A stretch of DNA of 64,000 nucleotides from contig NC_041404.2 in NCBI RefSeq assembly GCF_900747795.2, positions 86,083,018 through 86,147,017 on the forward strand, read 5' to 3'. The first letter of the stretch is position 1; each line of letters starts with the position of its first letter. This document shows positions 23,798 through 64,000 of the stretch, piece after piece. The notes beneath the pieces were generated by a model. It did no database searches. It worked only from the letters and a program-made list of their open reading frames with translations, and was not told where the DNA came from. This DNA comes from Erpetoichthys calabaricus. Its lineage: Eukaryota > Chordata > Cladistia > Polypteriformes > Polypteridae. Position numbers and translations under genes: made by a program.

Positions 23798-24849
23798 AGA
23801 CTTTTGCAGTAGTACGTTACTGGCCTTGGATGTGTAATGACTTAAATTTGGATTAGAAAATTGCATATTTTGGCCAACCTCAACCCGAGTCACCATAGGT
23901 AAAGTTACCAGAAGGACTGGCACCTCTGACTCCACAGCATTGTTACTATGCTGTGCATTTCAAAGCACTGGAATAACAAGAAGATACCGAATTATACCCA
24001 TGAGTTGTCACCCTGATGAACTTTGTCTACAGTGATTCCACAGCAGGAAGGTACTATGGAACACTTGCTAAGAAGCTGGACGTAAAAACTCAAAAGTATG
24101 TCTTGTGATGCCCAGGTTGCCTACAGCTGGCAAAGTCCTCTTGAACCGGGGACATTGATTGTCATAAACCGAAGATGGACTGGCAATGAGGACACAGAAC
24201 AGCAAGCTTTGGTGTAAACAGTGTAGAGTGCTTTTTATTTAATCAATCCAAACTGTGTCCAGAGCAAAATGCAATGCATTCTTTCAAATAAATAAATAAC
24301 CTGTAAAAATGTGTACTGTTGAAGGTTAAAAATCAAACAAATTAATCAAAATCAAAGTATAAACATGGTCAGGATCCAGCCATGAACAAAGAATCATGAG
24401 CCTCTGTGCCTCCTTCCAAAATGATGTTTCCTCTGCTCACCCTTTACAGTCTTCTCAGAGAGAAGAGGCGTCCTTCAGCAAGCACAGTCAACCCATTACC
24501 TGGCTCGTGTGCCTACCACCATTATCCCTCTACCTCCCTTTCCATCTCCCGCTGCTGTTCCATGGTGTTCTGCAGGATCTGCTGGTCACTCGCACTCCCT
24601 CCTCTCCATAACAGCACCAGCCTTGCCACAATCCTGACTCACCTTTTAATCTCCTTTTTCACTCTCTATTTCTCCCCCTCTTGATCTCCTCCGACTCCCT
24701 TTTATACTCCTGTGGCTGCGGCATCCTAATTACAATCAGTAGAGTGCCGATGTGGAACAGCTGAACTGATCAAGCAATCTGCTCATCTCCACACCGAACA
24801 CTCCGCAGTCACACAGTTCCACAGTCGAGTGCACCCACAAAGCCCAAGA
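23798..24849. other. Intergenic sequence between convergent genes
   Basis: No exon was recognised, and in particular nothing resembling troponin I. Pyrimidine-rich open frames near 24400-24680 are compositional. Confidence 0.3.
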
Positions 24850-25010
24850 TGCACTGCTTTTATTTAAAAACCTGCACACCACCATAGATCCCTAAAACAC
24901 CTCATCATACAGTACATCTGTTGTGGGAAATGAATTGGAAGTGAAAACTGAAAAGTTAACGGAATCACTTACTGCACATAAATTTGTATTGGAGATAATG
25001 AACCAATAGC
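24850..25010. repeat. Direct repeat copy A, left of CR1
   Basis: About 160 bp starting TGCACTGCTTTTATTTAAAA, with TCTGTTGTGGGAAAT and AAATTTGTATTGGAGATAA, is shared in the same orientation with 28981-29131. The reverse complement contains AATAAAAGCAGTG, so it may include a poly(A) signal of a retroelement end. The family is unknown. Confidence 0.75.
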
Positions 25011-25374
25011 TTAGGTGTAGGGGACACAGTGCCACTAAGATTCACACCGTTGAAGGGATGGTGATTTATTTAATTTTTCAGTGGGAACCTCAGGAACACA
25101 ACCAGCCTTGGCCCAACTTGCACACAGTCACTGTCAGAGACACAGGAAAAAAGGGCTTAACCAATAATCAAACTGAATATATTAAACAAAAGCAGAAGGC
25201 AAAATATAACTAAATAATAAAGAAAACCACAACTCTCCTCAGAACCCGATCTGCGATCCCCAAATTAACATGATACAGCAACAACAACAACAAGCACAAT
25301 AAACCCCTAACAATAAACACTAATGATAAAATCCATAACACAGTCCAAGGCACCGGCAACAGATGAATTTAGAA

Positions 25375-28300
25375 TTTAGAAAAATCTAGAAGAGAATAAG
25401 CCATTCAGCCCAACAAAGCTCACCAGTACTATCCACTTATTTCTTCCAAAAAAACATCAAGTCAAGTTTTGAAAGTTCCCAATGTCTTACTGTCTACCAC
25501 ACTACTTGGTAGCTTATTCCAAGTGTCTATTGCTCTTTGTGTAAAGAAAAACTTCCTAATGTTTGTGTGAAATTTACCCTTAACAAGTTCCAATTGAGTC
25601 CCCGTGTTCTTGATGAACTTATTTTAAAATAACAGTCTCGATCCACTGTACTAATTCCCTTCATAATTTTAAACACTTCAATCATGTCACATCTTAATCT
25701 TCTTTTGCTTAAACTATAAAGGCTCAGTTCTTTTAATCTTTCCTCATAATTCAACCCCTGTAGCCCTGGAATGAGCCTAGTCGCTCTTCTTTGGACATTT
25801 TCTAGTGCTGCTATGTCCTTTTTGTAGCCTGGAGACCAAAACTGTAGACAGTATTCAAGATGAGGCCTCACCAGTGCATTATAAAGCTTGAGCATAACCT
25901 CCTTGGACTTCTACTCCACACATCATGTTATATAGCCTAACATTCTGTTAGCCTTCTTAATGGCTTCTGAACACTGTCGGGAAGTCAATTGCTTAGAGTC
26001 CACTATGACTCCTAAGTCCTTCTCATACGGTGTACTCTTGATTTTCCGACCACCCATTGTGTATTCAGACCTCACATTTTTATTTCCTATGTGTAATAAT
26101 TTACATTTACTGACATTAAATTTCATCTGATACAAATCTGCCCAAGCCTGTATGCTATCCAAGTCCTTCTGTAATGATATAACGGATTCCAAATTATCTG
26201 CTAATCCTCCTATCTTGGTATCATCTGCAAATTTAACCAGCTTGTTACTTATATTCCTATCTAAATCATTTATATATATTAAAAATAACAGCGACCCTAG
26301 CATTGACCCCTGTGGAACACCACTCTAAACATCAGCCAATTCTGAAGAGGTTCCTCGCACCATCACCCTCTGCTTCCTGTGTCTGAGCCAATTCTGCACT
26401 CATCTAAAAATATCACCCTGAATTCCCACTTATTTTAGTTTGGTGCCCAACCTCTCATCTGGCACCTTATCAAATGCTTTCTGAAAGTCAAGTTAAATAA
26501 TATCATATGCTCCACTTTGATCATATCCTTTTGTTGCCTCCTCATAGAATTCCAACATGTTAGTAAAACACAATCTCCCTCTTCTGAACCCATGCTGACT
26601 GTTCACAAAAACATCTGTATTTGCCATTTGTTGCTCAATCTTATCCTTAAAAATTCCTTCCATTAATTCTCCTGTGATGCATGTTAAGCTTACTGGCCTA
26701 TAGTTACTTGGATCTGCCTGGTCACCCTTTTTATATAATGGGATGATATTTGCCATTTTCCAGTCCTTTAGAATCTCTCCAGTGTGCAGTGACTTCCTAA
26801 AAATGTGTCAAAGGTTTATATATGTACTCACTAGCCTCCTTAAGAACTCAAGGGTAAATATTATCTGGTCCTCTGGTGATTTGTTTGATTTCAGCTTATT
26901 TAATCTGAGCAGCACTTCTCCCTCTACAATTTCCAAATCCCTCAGTACCTCCTTAGTAGTCGTGTTTACCTCTGGGAGGTTATCCACTTGCTCACTTGTG
27001 AAGACCTTGGAAAAATGCATGTTTAGGGCATCTGCTATTTCACTGTCTGTATCATTTAATTCCCTTTTACTATTCCTGATGCATTTCACCTCCTCCTTGA
27101 TTGTTCTTTAACTACTAAAATACTGAAAGAATCTCTTAGGGTCGTCTTTCGCTTTATCTGCTATATTACTCTCCAACTGTCTTTTAGCCTGCCTGATATC
27201 CTTCTTAATGGTGGCCCTCATGTTCTCATACACTCTACGATTCACTTTGCAGTCATTAGTCTTATATGCCTTATAAAGCAGTTTTTTCCACTGTGGAGTT
27301 TTTTTTTAAATTTCCTATTAATTCCAATTTTAGGTATGTATTTGTCCTGCATTACATGTAAAACATTTTTAAACCTGTTCCACTGCTCCTTGACTGTCTC
27401 CACACCACACTTAAAAGCTTATCCCAGTGTATCCTACTTAGACATTGTCGCATCTGCTCAAAATTAGCCCTACCAAAGTTCAACTTAACAATTTTAGTCT
27501 TTGCATCTGCACTCTTACAAAATACTAAGAATTGTATTACATTATGGTCACTTGATCCTAGTGGTTCAATCACCTCTACATCCTCAATTCAATCTTGATT
27601 ATTACAAAATACTAAATCCAGACAGGCTTCACCCCGTGTTGATGCTTTAACATACTGTGTTAAAGAACAGTCACTGATTACTTCTAAAAACTCCTGTTTC
27701 ATTTCATCTTGTGCTCCTCCATCTGCAAGGTTATCCCAGTGAATATTTGGATAATTAAAGTCCCCCATGACTATAATATCTCCCTGTAAACTTGCCTTTT
27801 TGATATTACTAAAAAGATGTGTGTTGAAATTACTGTCTAAATTGGGTGGTCTATAACACACTCCTAAAATAAGACCTCTTTCCCTAATATTTTCCAGGTG
27901 AAGCCACATGTCCTCATTAATATGGAGCTCATCGTCCAACTGAAGAGGACTTACATTTAAATTCTGTTTGGCATAAACAGCAAACCCACCTCCTTTTCTG
28001 TTCTGTTCTGTCTATCCTTCCTAAAAAACGTGTATCCCTCTATGTTACACTCATCCCCATCTTTGTTATTCTACCAGGTTTCCTTTATTGCTATAATATC
28101 ATAATTATGCTCTGCTACATAAAGCTCAAGCTCACTTACCTTATTCTAGCATACTTCTAGCATTAAGGCAAGCTATTTTTAATGTGTTACTCCTTCTACA
28201 ATTAAATGTTGGCTTAGAATTTACTTTACATGAAGGAACAAACACCATTGTAGAAATAAAAATGCCTAATATAGATGTAAACCTGGCCTGTCCTAAGTTC

Positions 28301-28830
28301 CCTGCACCACCATTCCCTATTTTAAACAATCCTCGACTAGCCTACTCATACGCCTCCCCAATACATTGGTGCCCCTCCGGTTCAGATGTAACTCGTCATG
28401 GTGGAACAGGTCCCATCTGTTCCAAAAGGAGTCCCAATGCCCCATTAACCTATACCCTTCTACTCTGCACCAAGATTTGAACCACTCATTAAGCCTTCTA
28501 ACCTCTTCAGTCTTATCTGGACTGGTGTGTGGCACAGGCAGAACTTCAGAGAAGACTACCTTGTTAGTTCTGCTTCTCATTTTGGCACCTAACTCTTTGA
28601 ATTTGGATCGCAGAACTGAAAGACTACCCTCATGTGGAATGATGTGGAATGAAGGAGAAAAATGAGGATCCAGGGAACAGCTTGCTGTAAGTAATGTATA
28701 AACAGTCCTACCGGTATTCCTAATGTGGCAAGGGGTGGTGAGATTTGTGAGTGGTGCCTCAGACAAAGCATGATGATCAAATCCGATTCACTACTCACAT
28801 GACAGGCACAATAATCCACAGGTGATGATA
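25375..28830 (-). mobile_element. CR1-clade LINE, nearly full length, several frame breaks
   Basis: On the - strand, ORF1 lies at about 28766-28317: LRSKFKELGAKMRSRTNKVV, then RLMGHWDSFWNRWDLFHHDE and LHLNRRGTNVLG, which fits the SGNH-esterase domain of CR1 ORF1. ORF2 starts near 28329 (IACLNARSML) with the endonuclease (LGVCYRPPNLDS and GDFNYPNIHWDNL at 27939-27589). The reverse transcriptase follows: IIPLYKKGDQADPSNYRPVS at 26756-26493, then LFLIYINDLD and KFADDTKIGG at 26303-25923. The C-terminal RPHLEYCLQFWSPGYKKDI is at 25895-25527. At least six separate open stretches show it is inactive. The 3' end near 25375 carries GAATTTAGAATTTAG repeats. Confidence 0.95.
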
Positions 28831-28980
28831 ATGTTGAGTAGATGGAAGGGTGAACTCAGACACACACAACAGCTCCCGCAGGCCGATCTTGTTCCCAACA
28901 ACCCCTGCGCTCTCCATGGACATCCAGTCAGGGAAAACTGGGAGCTATAGTTCTTAATTCAGCGTAGCTCTGTTATGAAA

Positions 28981-29131
28981 CACACTGCTTTTATTGAAAA
29001 ACCTGTACACTGCCACAGACTCCTAACATGCCTCATCACATATCTGTTGTGGGAAATTATTTGGGAGTGAAAACTAAAAAGTTAAAGAATTACTTATTGC
29101 ATACAAATTTGTATTGGAGATAAACCAATAC
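28981..29131. repeat. Direct repeat copy B, right of CR1
   Basis: It is clearly homologous to copy A at 24850-25010 with scattered substitutions and small indels. The two copies bracket the CR1 LINE and some unassigned sequence. Confidence 0.75.
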
Positions 29132-29384
29132 CCTGGATACTTTTGATTCCTTATCCCAGTGATGTTCGAGGGGCTCTTGTCTTTTGATACTATCAAGTGA
29201 TGTTTTCAAATACTGAAATATGGTATTGATTTTATAGAAAGATGTTTCCCTTGCAACAGGTGTATGTTTATTCTTAACACATGCAACTTGATCTCCACAA
29301 ATGCAACATTTATTTATATGTTTGATGAGAGGGGTAGGAGACTTTTCGACAGTAGACAGTTCATTGCAATTGGAACCATTCTGT

Positions 29385-29407
29385 CTGTCTGTCTGTCTGT
29401 CTGTCCA
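29385..29407. repeat. (TGTC)n short microsatellite
   Basis: Five to six CTGT units. Confidence 0.85.
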
Positions 29408-29409
29408 GG

Positions 29410-30960
29410 TTAACAGCACCTCTGCTCTTTGCAGTTCAACATCACTGCCTCTACTTTAAGAGCCACCTTCACAAAGGCATTGGATTGGCTTAGAAATGCG
29501 ACATTCGGTGGGCCTCCTAATTGGTCCCACTCACTTTCAAGCAAAACTCAGTCATGGCTGTCTCCAGAAAGTGGTCAAATAACACAATATTAATTATTCA
29601 CATGACAAACTGACAACACTCCCCGGCACAGAGGCAAACTCATTTCAACACACTAAGTGATTTCTCAATTTTGGTTTCTCAGCAATGAAACTACTATATA
29701 ACTCAAGTGTCTGCCGTTTGCTTGAACTAATGGAGTACTGTAAAGAAAAACTTTCTGGAGTTAGATTTTAAAAGTGGTATAAAAGCAAAAATAAGGAAAG
29801 CTTACAAAATCCAGAAATAGAGAGTAGCAGTTGGTGTCAGAATCCTAATGTCCTGAAAGTTCCTTTTCTGATTTTTTTTTATTTATTTTTTTTTTAACCA
29901 AGCTTCACGTTTCTTAACAAAAGTAGCCCATCTTGTTCGGTTCTTGCATTAAGCAAGTTTGTTACAGGAGGTAACATCCAACTTTATGACACTGGCGCTT
30001 ACTCCGCCAGTGATGGCCTTTCTTCCTGGACTGTCTTTCAGTAGTTTCCCCTTTAAGTCTTTGCAGCCTGTTTTAGACTGGGCTTCTCACTCTTGGCTAT
30101 TGGATGCTTTTAGTGGTGATTGGTGAAGCTACCATTAACACCCAGATTTATGATCCTTCATTGGGATAATTGATCTTATCGGCAAGAGCAAAGTGGTACA
30201 TTATTCAAACATTTCAGATATGAAACGTTATGCTGGATAATTCTCAGCAGCCTCTAAAATCACATTTGCTTGACTCTGCAGTAGCATGGATTGGCACTAA
30301 TTAGCCAAGTGTAATTCTTGCTTGTTCCCTTTGGTTTAGTTAGTTTCTGGACAATTGAAAAGTTGTTCTCTTGAATTAAATCTGCCAGGCCTCTCAAGTG
30401 GAATTACATGCTGCATATCAGGGTCACGTTAGAGTCTTCTAGGTGGGTTTAGACCCCAAAGGAGTTACTGGATGTTTGTGTTGAGAGCTGTTTGGGCATT
30501 AAGTTTTTCCCTACATCATTTTATTCACCTTTCTCTTTTGATCTTGCCTCTTAGCTCTCAAATCTACATCATCTTTAAGGCAAGCATGACTGTTTTTCTC
30601 ACTGGACTGAATCTCATAACTGGTTTTATTAGCGATCCTGACTGGACAAAAACTCTGTAAGGAAAGAAATGATTTGTCAATAGGTTTCAGAACAACCTTG
30701 TGTGATAGATGGAGTTTTCACTGGTCATTCTGTAGACATTTGATTTGTCTGAGCTGTTACTAAATTTCTGGAGAAGTCCTAACAAGGTCTGCCTCGATCA
30801 AATCGTAGGTCATGTCTGCTTTCAAGGCTGCAGTACACCACAGTATATGTAATGGATATAACGAAACTGCAGGATAAACATGAGCAATTCACAATGGGTT
30901 ACAGAGAGAGAGTTAACAGCAGGTTGAAGAAAAGATGGCGATTACCTGTAAGCCCCATGT
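29410..30960. other. Intergenic sequence, nothing recognised
   Basis: No exon, RNA gene or classifiable element was seen. A poly-T region lies at 29870-29897. Confidence 0.3.
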
Positions 30961-31830
30961 TCAAAACGAATAACTGGTATGCTACTGTACAATAAGTGAA
31001 GATGGTGTTTCCTTTGGAAGGCACTGTATGAAATATAGCTCAAGTGCATACATCGGCCATGTTAACATGGTGGATCAATTATTGTGAAGGGTAAAGAGAA
31101 TTGTTTTAGGGAAGTGAAGCATAAAGAAAAGTTTGAAAAGTTATGTTATTGTGGTAGAAATCTGCACACATATCTAAGTAAATAGTATTTGTGTGTTAAA
31201 ATGTTGAGGATGAAGCTAATAAAGGCTAAGTATAGGTACAGATATCTGCCATGTTAACATGGGTAACTATAATTACTGTATGTAAACATTACTTATAAAG
31301 TGCTCAGAGATGCTCTTCACCTTCAGAGATGCTAAAAAAGCTAAGCATGTGTACCAGTATTGGCCATTAGAACTTGAGTAACTAGCTACTTTGTGTGAAA
31401 ATGTATAAAAGCTTCAGTAATCACTTTGAAAGGTGCTATACAAAGTATAAATCCAAAGGTTAAGCAAACACACAGATTTCTAACATATCTGTATTAGAAA
31501 TTAGTTATTGTGTGCTACAGTCTCCATGTAAAAGGCTTTGTTGATGTACAGTATCAAGCGTTATATTTGCATGTAAATTGCTTTGGAATGGAAATCACCA
31601 CAAAAGGTGGTGAAAGTACAGAATGGGGGGCTAAAGAAATAATGTGTATTTCTCATGTGTTAAAACTTTGTGATTTACAAGCAAAGTTCTTTGCTGATGG
31701 TGTTAAATGTGAAAGGCACTATATGAATTACAGATTCAAAGCATTGGCACATGTGTAAATATTTGCCAGGCTAGCATGTGATACCACGTACTGTATCTTG
31801 TGTGATAACTACATATAAAGCATTTCAGTC
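30960..31830. repeat. Decayed tandem repeat array
   Basis: Related motifs recur at irregular spacing: GCCATGTTAACATGG at 31056 and 31248 with a weaker GGCCATTAGAAC near 31363; AAGGCACTGTATGAAATAT at 31018, AAAGGTGCTATACAAAGTAT at 31430 and AAAGGCACTATATGAATTA at 31710; AAAGTGCT and AAAGCATTTC motifs near 31298 and 31818. This fits an old array of roughly 100-200-bp units, ending about 150 bp before the tnnt1 poly(A) signal. Confidence 0.55.
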
Positions 31831-31978
31831 ATGACATTCAGATAAAATGCAGATGCATTCAATGACATTAGATATGGTTTATTTAACTGGATTTTGTTCT
31901 TTTATATCTTGATGGGATTGGAAACATGCTGCATTGTTTAAAATAAACTCAGAATGCTCACACACTTTTAGAGTGAGC

Positions 31979-60661
<28,683 letters not shown>

Positions 60662-60686
60662 AATTTAAATGGAATAACAATGATGT

Positions 60687-60692
60687 TTTATA
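60687..60692 (-). promoter_or_regulatory. tnnt1: Predicted TATA box of tnnt1 promoter
   Basis: The - strand reads CTATAAAAC here, about 30 bp before a segment ending in a good donor (exon 1). Four E-boxes (CANNTG) lie upstream at 60806-60811, 60887-60892, 60984-60989 and 61012-61017, as expected for a myogenic-factor-responsive promoter. E-boxes are common by chance, so the TATA-to-donor spacing is the stronger evidence. Confidence 0.55.
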
Positions 60693-61099
60693 GGAGATGT
60701 CTGAAATGAGAGATGGTGGGAGGGCAGAGGATTGGAAAAGGAGGGTTGGGAGGTGGATATGGGGGGAGCTTTGTTTCACAATAGGGAGGGGTAGATGAAG
60801 GAAGACAGATGCAGCACTTCTGTTCTGCCTGTAAATGGACAATGAGATGATGGGAGTGAAGCACAGCTATGAGAATTTGTTCGCCTCACCTGTTTCCTTT
60901 CTGTCATTACTCAAATCCCCATCTCTGTTATTGTCCTTGTCAGTTAGCAACTCTCCCCCTACCCCAAAAGCAGACAATGCTGTCATCTGCGTGTTTCTCT
61001 ATATTTGTATGCAGCTGCTCGGAGAGCTTGTGTTTCAGATGGGTACCCTGCCCTGTTCGAAAGGGAAACCCAAAATTTCTGTCAGTTGGCTATTGCCCC

Positions 61100-61535
61100 T
61101 CATCACCCTGGATGATTACACAGTTTGATGTTGAAACCTCAGAAATTAAGGCAGGTTTTTATATGGTATTTGTGTGCTAACAACGGATCATTTGGGAATA
61201 TCTCTATGGTTTTGAGTAGTCAGTCCACCTACTTGGACATCACTGATTATCTTTAAAAGTTTAATTACCTTAATAATGCTTTTTTATTTGTCTGTAGTCC
61301 ATCCGTGTATTGTTTTGAAGGTACTGAAGAATGAATGGTAATAGTTTAGCCATGGCTGTCAAAATTTGACCAAGCAGAGAAGAAAAAACTTAATGTTTGT
61401 CACCTGAAAGTTAGCAAAGCTAATGCAGAGAACGTTATCTGTTCCTTTAAACAATTCTTTGTTTTATTTTATATTCTGCAAGAGTTCTACAGTTTTGCTG
61501 CCAAAACAATCTTAGGGTCCTATATTCAAATATGC
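61100..61535. other. Upstream of tnnt1, nothing recognised
   Basis: No exon of another gene was seen on either strand. Confidence 0.3.
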
Positions 61536-61536
61536 A

Positions 61537-62050
61537 GTCAGGTTCATAAGTATTTGGACAGTGACACACTTTTCATAATTTTGGCTCTCTATACCACCAC
61601 AATGGATTTGAAACAAAGCAATCAAAATGTGATTGAAGTATAGACTTTCGGCTTTAAATTAAGGGGTTTAACAAAAATATTGTATAAACTGTTTAGAAAA
61701 TACATATATCTTTATACATGGTATTCCCATTTTCAGGGGCTCAAAAGTATTTGGACAAGTTCTCTGTGAGTCCTCATTTGCCCAGTTCTACTCGGTTCAT
61801 GACTATCGGCAGTTCTAAATTCAAGAGGCTCCTGGAAGCAACCAAGGAACGTGGAGCCAAACTAGACCGTCACAGTCTACAGTTTTTCTATTATCTTCAT
61901 TATGTGTGACTTCTGATCTAATAAGCAGTAGGTAATATAGACCATGAAAAGGTATGGCAGCAAAACTTGACAGATTTATTGAAGCTGGGCAGTATTATTC
62001 TCAAACGCCACAAACTGGAAGGTCAATTTAAGGAAATGTCAGCATGTCAA
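61537..62050 (+). mobile_element. Tc1/mariner remnant
   Basis: The left inverted repeat CAGTCAGGTTCATAAGTATT, TGGACAGTGACACACTTTTC and ACCACAATGGATTTGAAAC parallels that of the Tc1 copy at 42845-44316. TTCAGGGGCTCAAAAGTATT follows, as in that copy. The transposase is essentially missing and no right end was found. Confidence 0.75.
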
Positions 62051-62059
62051 GTATAAGAT

Positions 62060-62680
62060 ATTGTTAATTCCTTTGTGCAGCCCCTCTGGGTTGATTTGAA
62101 AGACAATGGTAAAATGTGGGGACAGTGAAGCATATCATTGTTTACAGTGTAAATCAAGACGAGTCCTTCTTCATAAACTGGATGGAATGGATGTTATGTC
62201 CATCACTGAGAGACACGTTTTCTGGGTGCAAGACCAGCCATTATGGTTTTGAGGAAATGATAGGCTGTTGTTATATTGCAGGCCAAGGAAATTATTTAAT
62301 TACACAACTGTGTTTCTGCAGACAGACATGCCATTTATTTGTTATATTTTTCTTTCACAAAGCATATGCAAGTTTTATGCATTTGTGAGTAAATAGTTTC
62401 AGTACACTGATTATGACTATTAATTTTTTTCTCTGACTTGCTTATCAAGTTCAAGGTGGTTGGAGTAACCCTGCACTCATATTGTTACTTTCAATTATGA
62501 AGTAATACATGTAAACATGCAGTAATTGTTGCTGTTGATGGTGTCAACCTGTACTCTTTGTAAGTGCAATGCATCTTTTATAATCAACAAAACTTAGCAA
62601 TGGCTGAAGTCAGTGGATATTTCTTTCTTTTTACATTTTTGTTCTTTTCCCCCATTCTGGTGTGTGTTCAGACAATATCA
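62060..62680. other. Intergenic, nothing recognised
   Basis: Short open frames only; no domain or repeat identified. Confidence 0.3.
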
Positions 62681-62749
62681 TGTGTGTGTGTGTATATATA
62701 TACAGTATTTATGTATTTATTTATTTAATTTTATTTATTAATTTTATTG

Positions 62750-64000
62750 TAATCATTCCATACAAATAGATCAATTTATACAAAAAAGAATTGAAGACAA
62801 ATCAAACCCCACCCTTGATAAGGAGAGCATGGCCAAAGGAGAATTGCTTAGGGCTTTTTAATAGGGCAAAGATAAACAAAAGAAAGGAAAAATATATATA
62901 TATAAATAAAAAATGTAGAAGGGAAAGAAATGCGGAAATAATTATTTCTTCTTATTCTAAAATATTATTGATTAGATCCTTCCAGGTTTTGAAAAAATTC
63001 TGTACAGATCCTCTAACTGAGAATTTGATTTTTTCCAATTTCGGATAATATAAAACATCGGTTTCCCACTGACTTATCAGAGGAGAGTTAGGATTCTTCC
63101 AATTTAACAAAATAAGTCTGCGTGCCAAAAGTGTAGTGAATGCAATCACCGTTTGCTTGTCCTTTTCCACTTCAAGTCCGTCTGGAAGAACACTGAACAT
63201 AGCTGTTAATGGGTTAGGAGGGATTGTGACCCCAAGGCTGTCTGAAAGGCACTTACAAATTTTGGTCCAAAATGATGTTAGTTTGATGCAGGCCCAAAAC
63301 ATGTGACCCAGTGAGGCAGGAGCTTGGTTGCAGCGTTCGCAGGTTGGATCTTGCCCTGGAAATATTTTGGACAGTTTTAAGCGAGACAGATGAGCGCGAT
63401 ATATAATTTTTAGTTGAATAATTCTATGCTTTGCGCATATGGAGCTCAAGTGAATTCTCTGCATTGCTACCTACCACTCCTTTTCTGATATATTAATTAA
63501 GAGATCTTTTTCCTATTGTCCTCTTGGATCTTTGAAAGGAAGGGACTCTAATAAAATGTTATATAATGCAGAAATGGAGTCTAATTCCTCGAAATTGAGC
63601 AGTATTTTTTCCAGCATAGTGGAGGGTACGAGATGAGGAAAATCGGGCAGTTTCTGTTTAACAAAGTTTCTAATTTGAAGATAGTGAAAGAAATGTGTAG
63701 CTGGGAGGTTGAATTTGGAACGTAATTGTTCAAAGGATGCAAAGATAGTGTCTATATAAAGATCTCTGAGCAATTTAATCCCAAATCTTTTCCAGGTATT
63801 AAAAACTGCATATGTTTGCGAGGGTTGAAAGAGGTGGTTCTCCTGCAGGGGTGCCAAAGATAAAAGATTTTCCATCTTAAATTGCTTTCTAAATTGGTTC
63901 CATATTCTGAGTGAGTGAAGCACAATTGGGTTATTAGTATATTTGCGATAACTTGCATTTATTGGAGCACAGAGCAGGGAGTATAAAGAAGTACTACAGG
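62750..64000 (-). mobile_element. L1/Tx1-like LINE, 3' part, runs off the window
   Basis: The - strand encodes LRIWNQFRKQFKMENLLSLA, RDLYIDTIFASFEQLRSKFN and FFHYLQIRNFVKQKLP (63923-63513). After one frame change it encodes HRIIQLKIIYRAHLSRLKLS, CERCNQAPASLGHMFWACIK and a C-terminal ARRLILLNWKN (63464-62952). This is the C-terminal ORF2 region with the CCHC-like knuckle of L1-group LINEs. The 3' UTR ends near 62750 at AATGATTACAATAAAATTAA. The reverse transcriptase would lie beyond 64000. Confidence 0.92.

Overview
The window is vertebrate nuclear DNA: short exons with GT/AG splice sites in large introns, tetranucleotide microsatellites and dense transposon fossils. The repeat set (L2, CR1, L1/Tx1-like LINEs, hAT, Tc1/mariner, PIF/Harbinger, 5S-derived repeats, and tRNA-SINEs with a 3' tail ending in ATGGATGG units) points to a ray-finned fish. 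From memory that SINE tail is typical of bichir/reedfish (Polypteriformes), but the species assignment is inference.

Two host genes are recognisable. On the + strand, 7346-23711 holds the last six coding exons of dnaaf3, a cytoplasmic factor that helps preassemble axonemal dynein arms; its 5' exons are not visible and probably lie upstream of the window. On the - strand, about 60.66 kb down to 31.97 kb, lies nearly all of tnnt1 (slow skeletal troponin T), the tropomyosin-binding subunit of the troponin complex. It has a TATA-type promoter with a noncoding first exon, four acidic micro-exons, the conserved core exons, and the terminal exon ending GGRWK. One short exon predicted by splice phase (41 nt, between 37213 and 32166) was not found. 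The two genes converge, with poly(A) signals about 8.2 kb apart. In human the same pair sits at 19q13.42 with TNNI3 between them, all on one strand.

The rest is mostly transposon-derived. 1-7.3 kb: piggyBac-like remnant, ZBED-type hAT copy with perfect 8-bp target duplication, SINE fragments, LINE 3' end. 9-17 kb (dnaaf3 introns): foldback and hAT-like MITEs, a 2-kb L2 LINE carrying a SINE. 18-22 kb: two 5S-rRNA-derived repeats around a PIF/Harbinger copy. 25-29 kb (intergenic): a nearly full-length CR1 LINE bracketed by a direct-repeat pair. 31-31.8 kb: a decayed tandem array just past the tnnt1 poly(A) signal. tnnt1 introns: hAT MITEs, a Tc1 copy inserted into a GATA microsatellite, a MITE split by an L1-like LINE, and two SINEs inserted one into the other's flanking duplication. 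62.7-64 kb: the 3' part of another L1-like LINE, running off the window.

I see no evidence of a new biological system. The most useful points are the rearranged dnaaf3-tnnt1 synteny, the unlocated tnnt1 exon, the predicted tnnt1 promoter, and the nested insertions that give relative ages.
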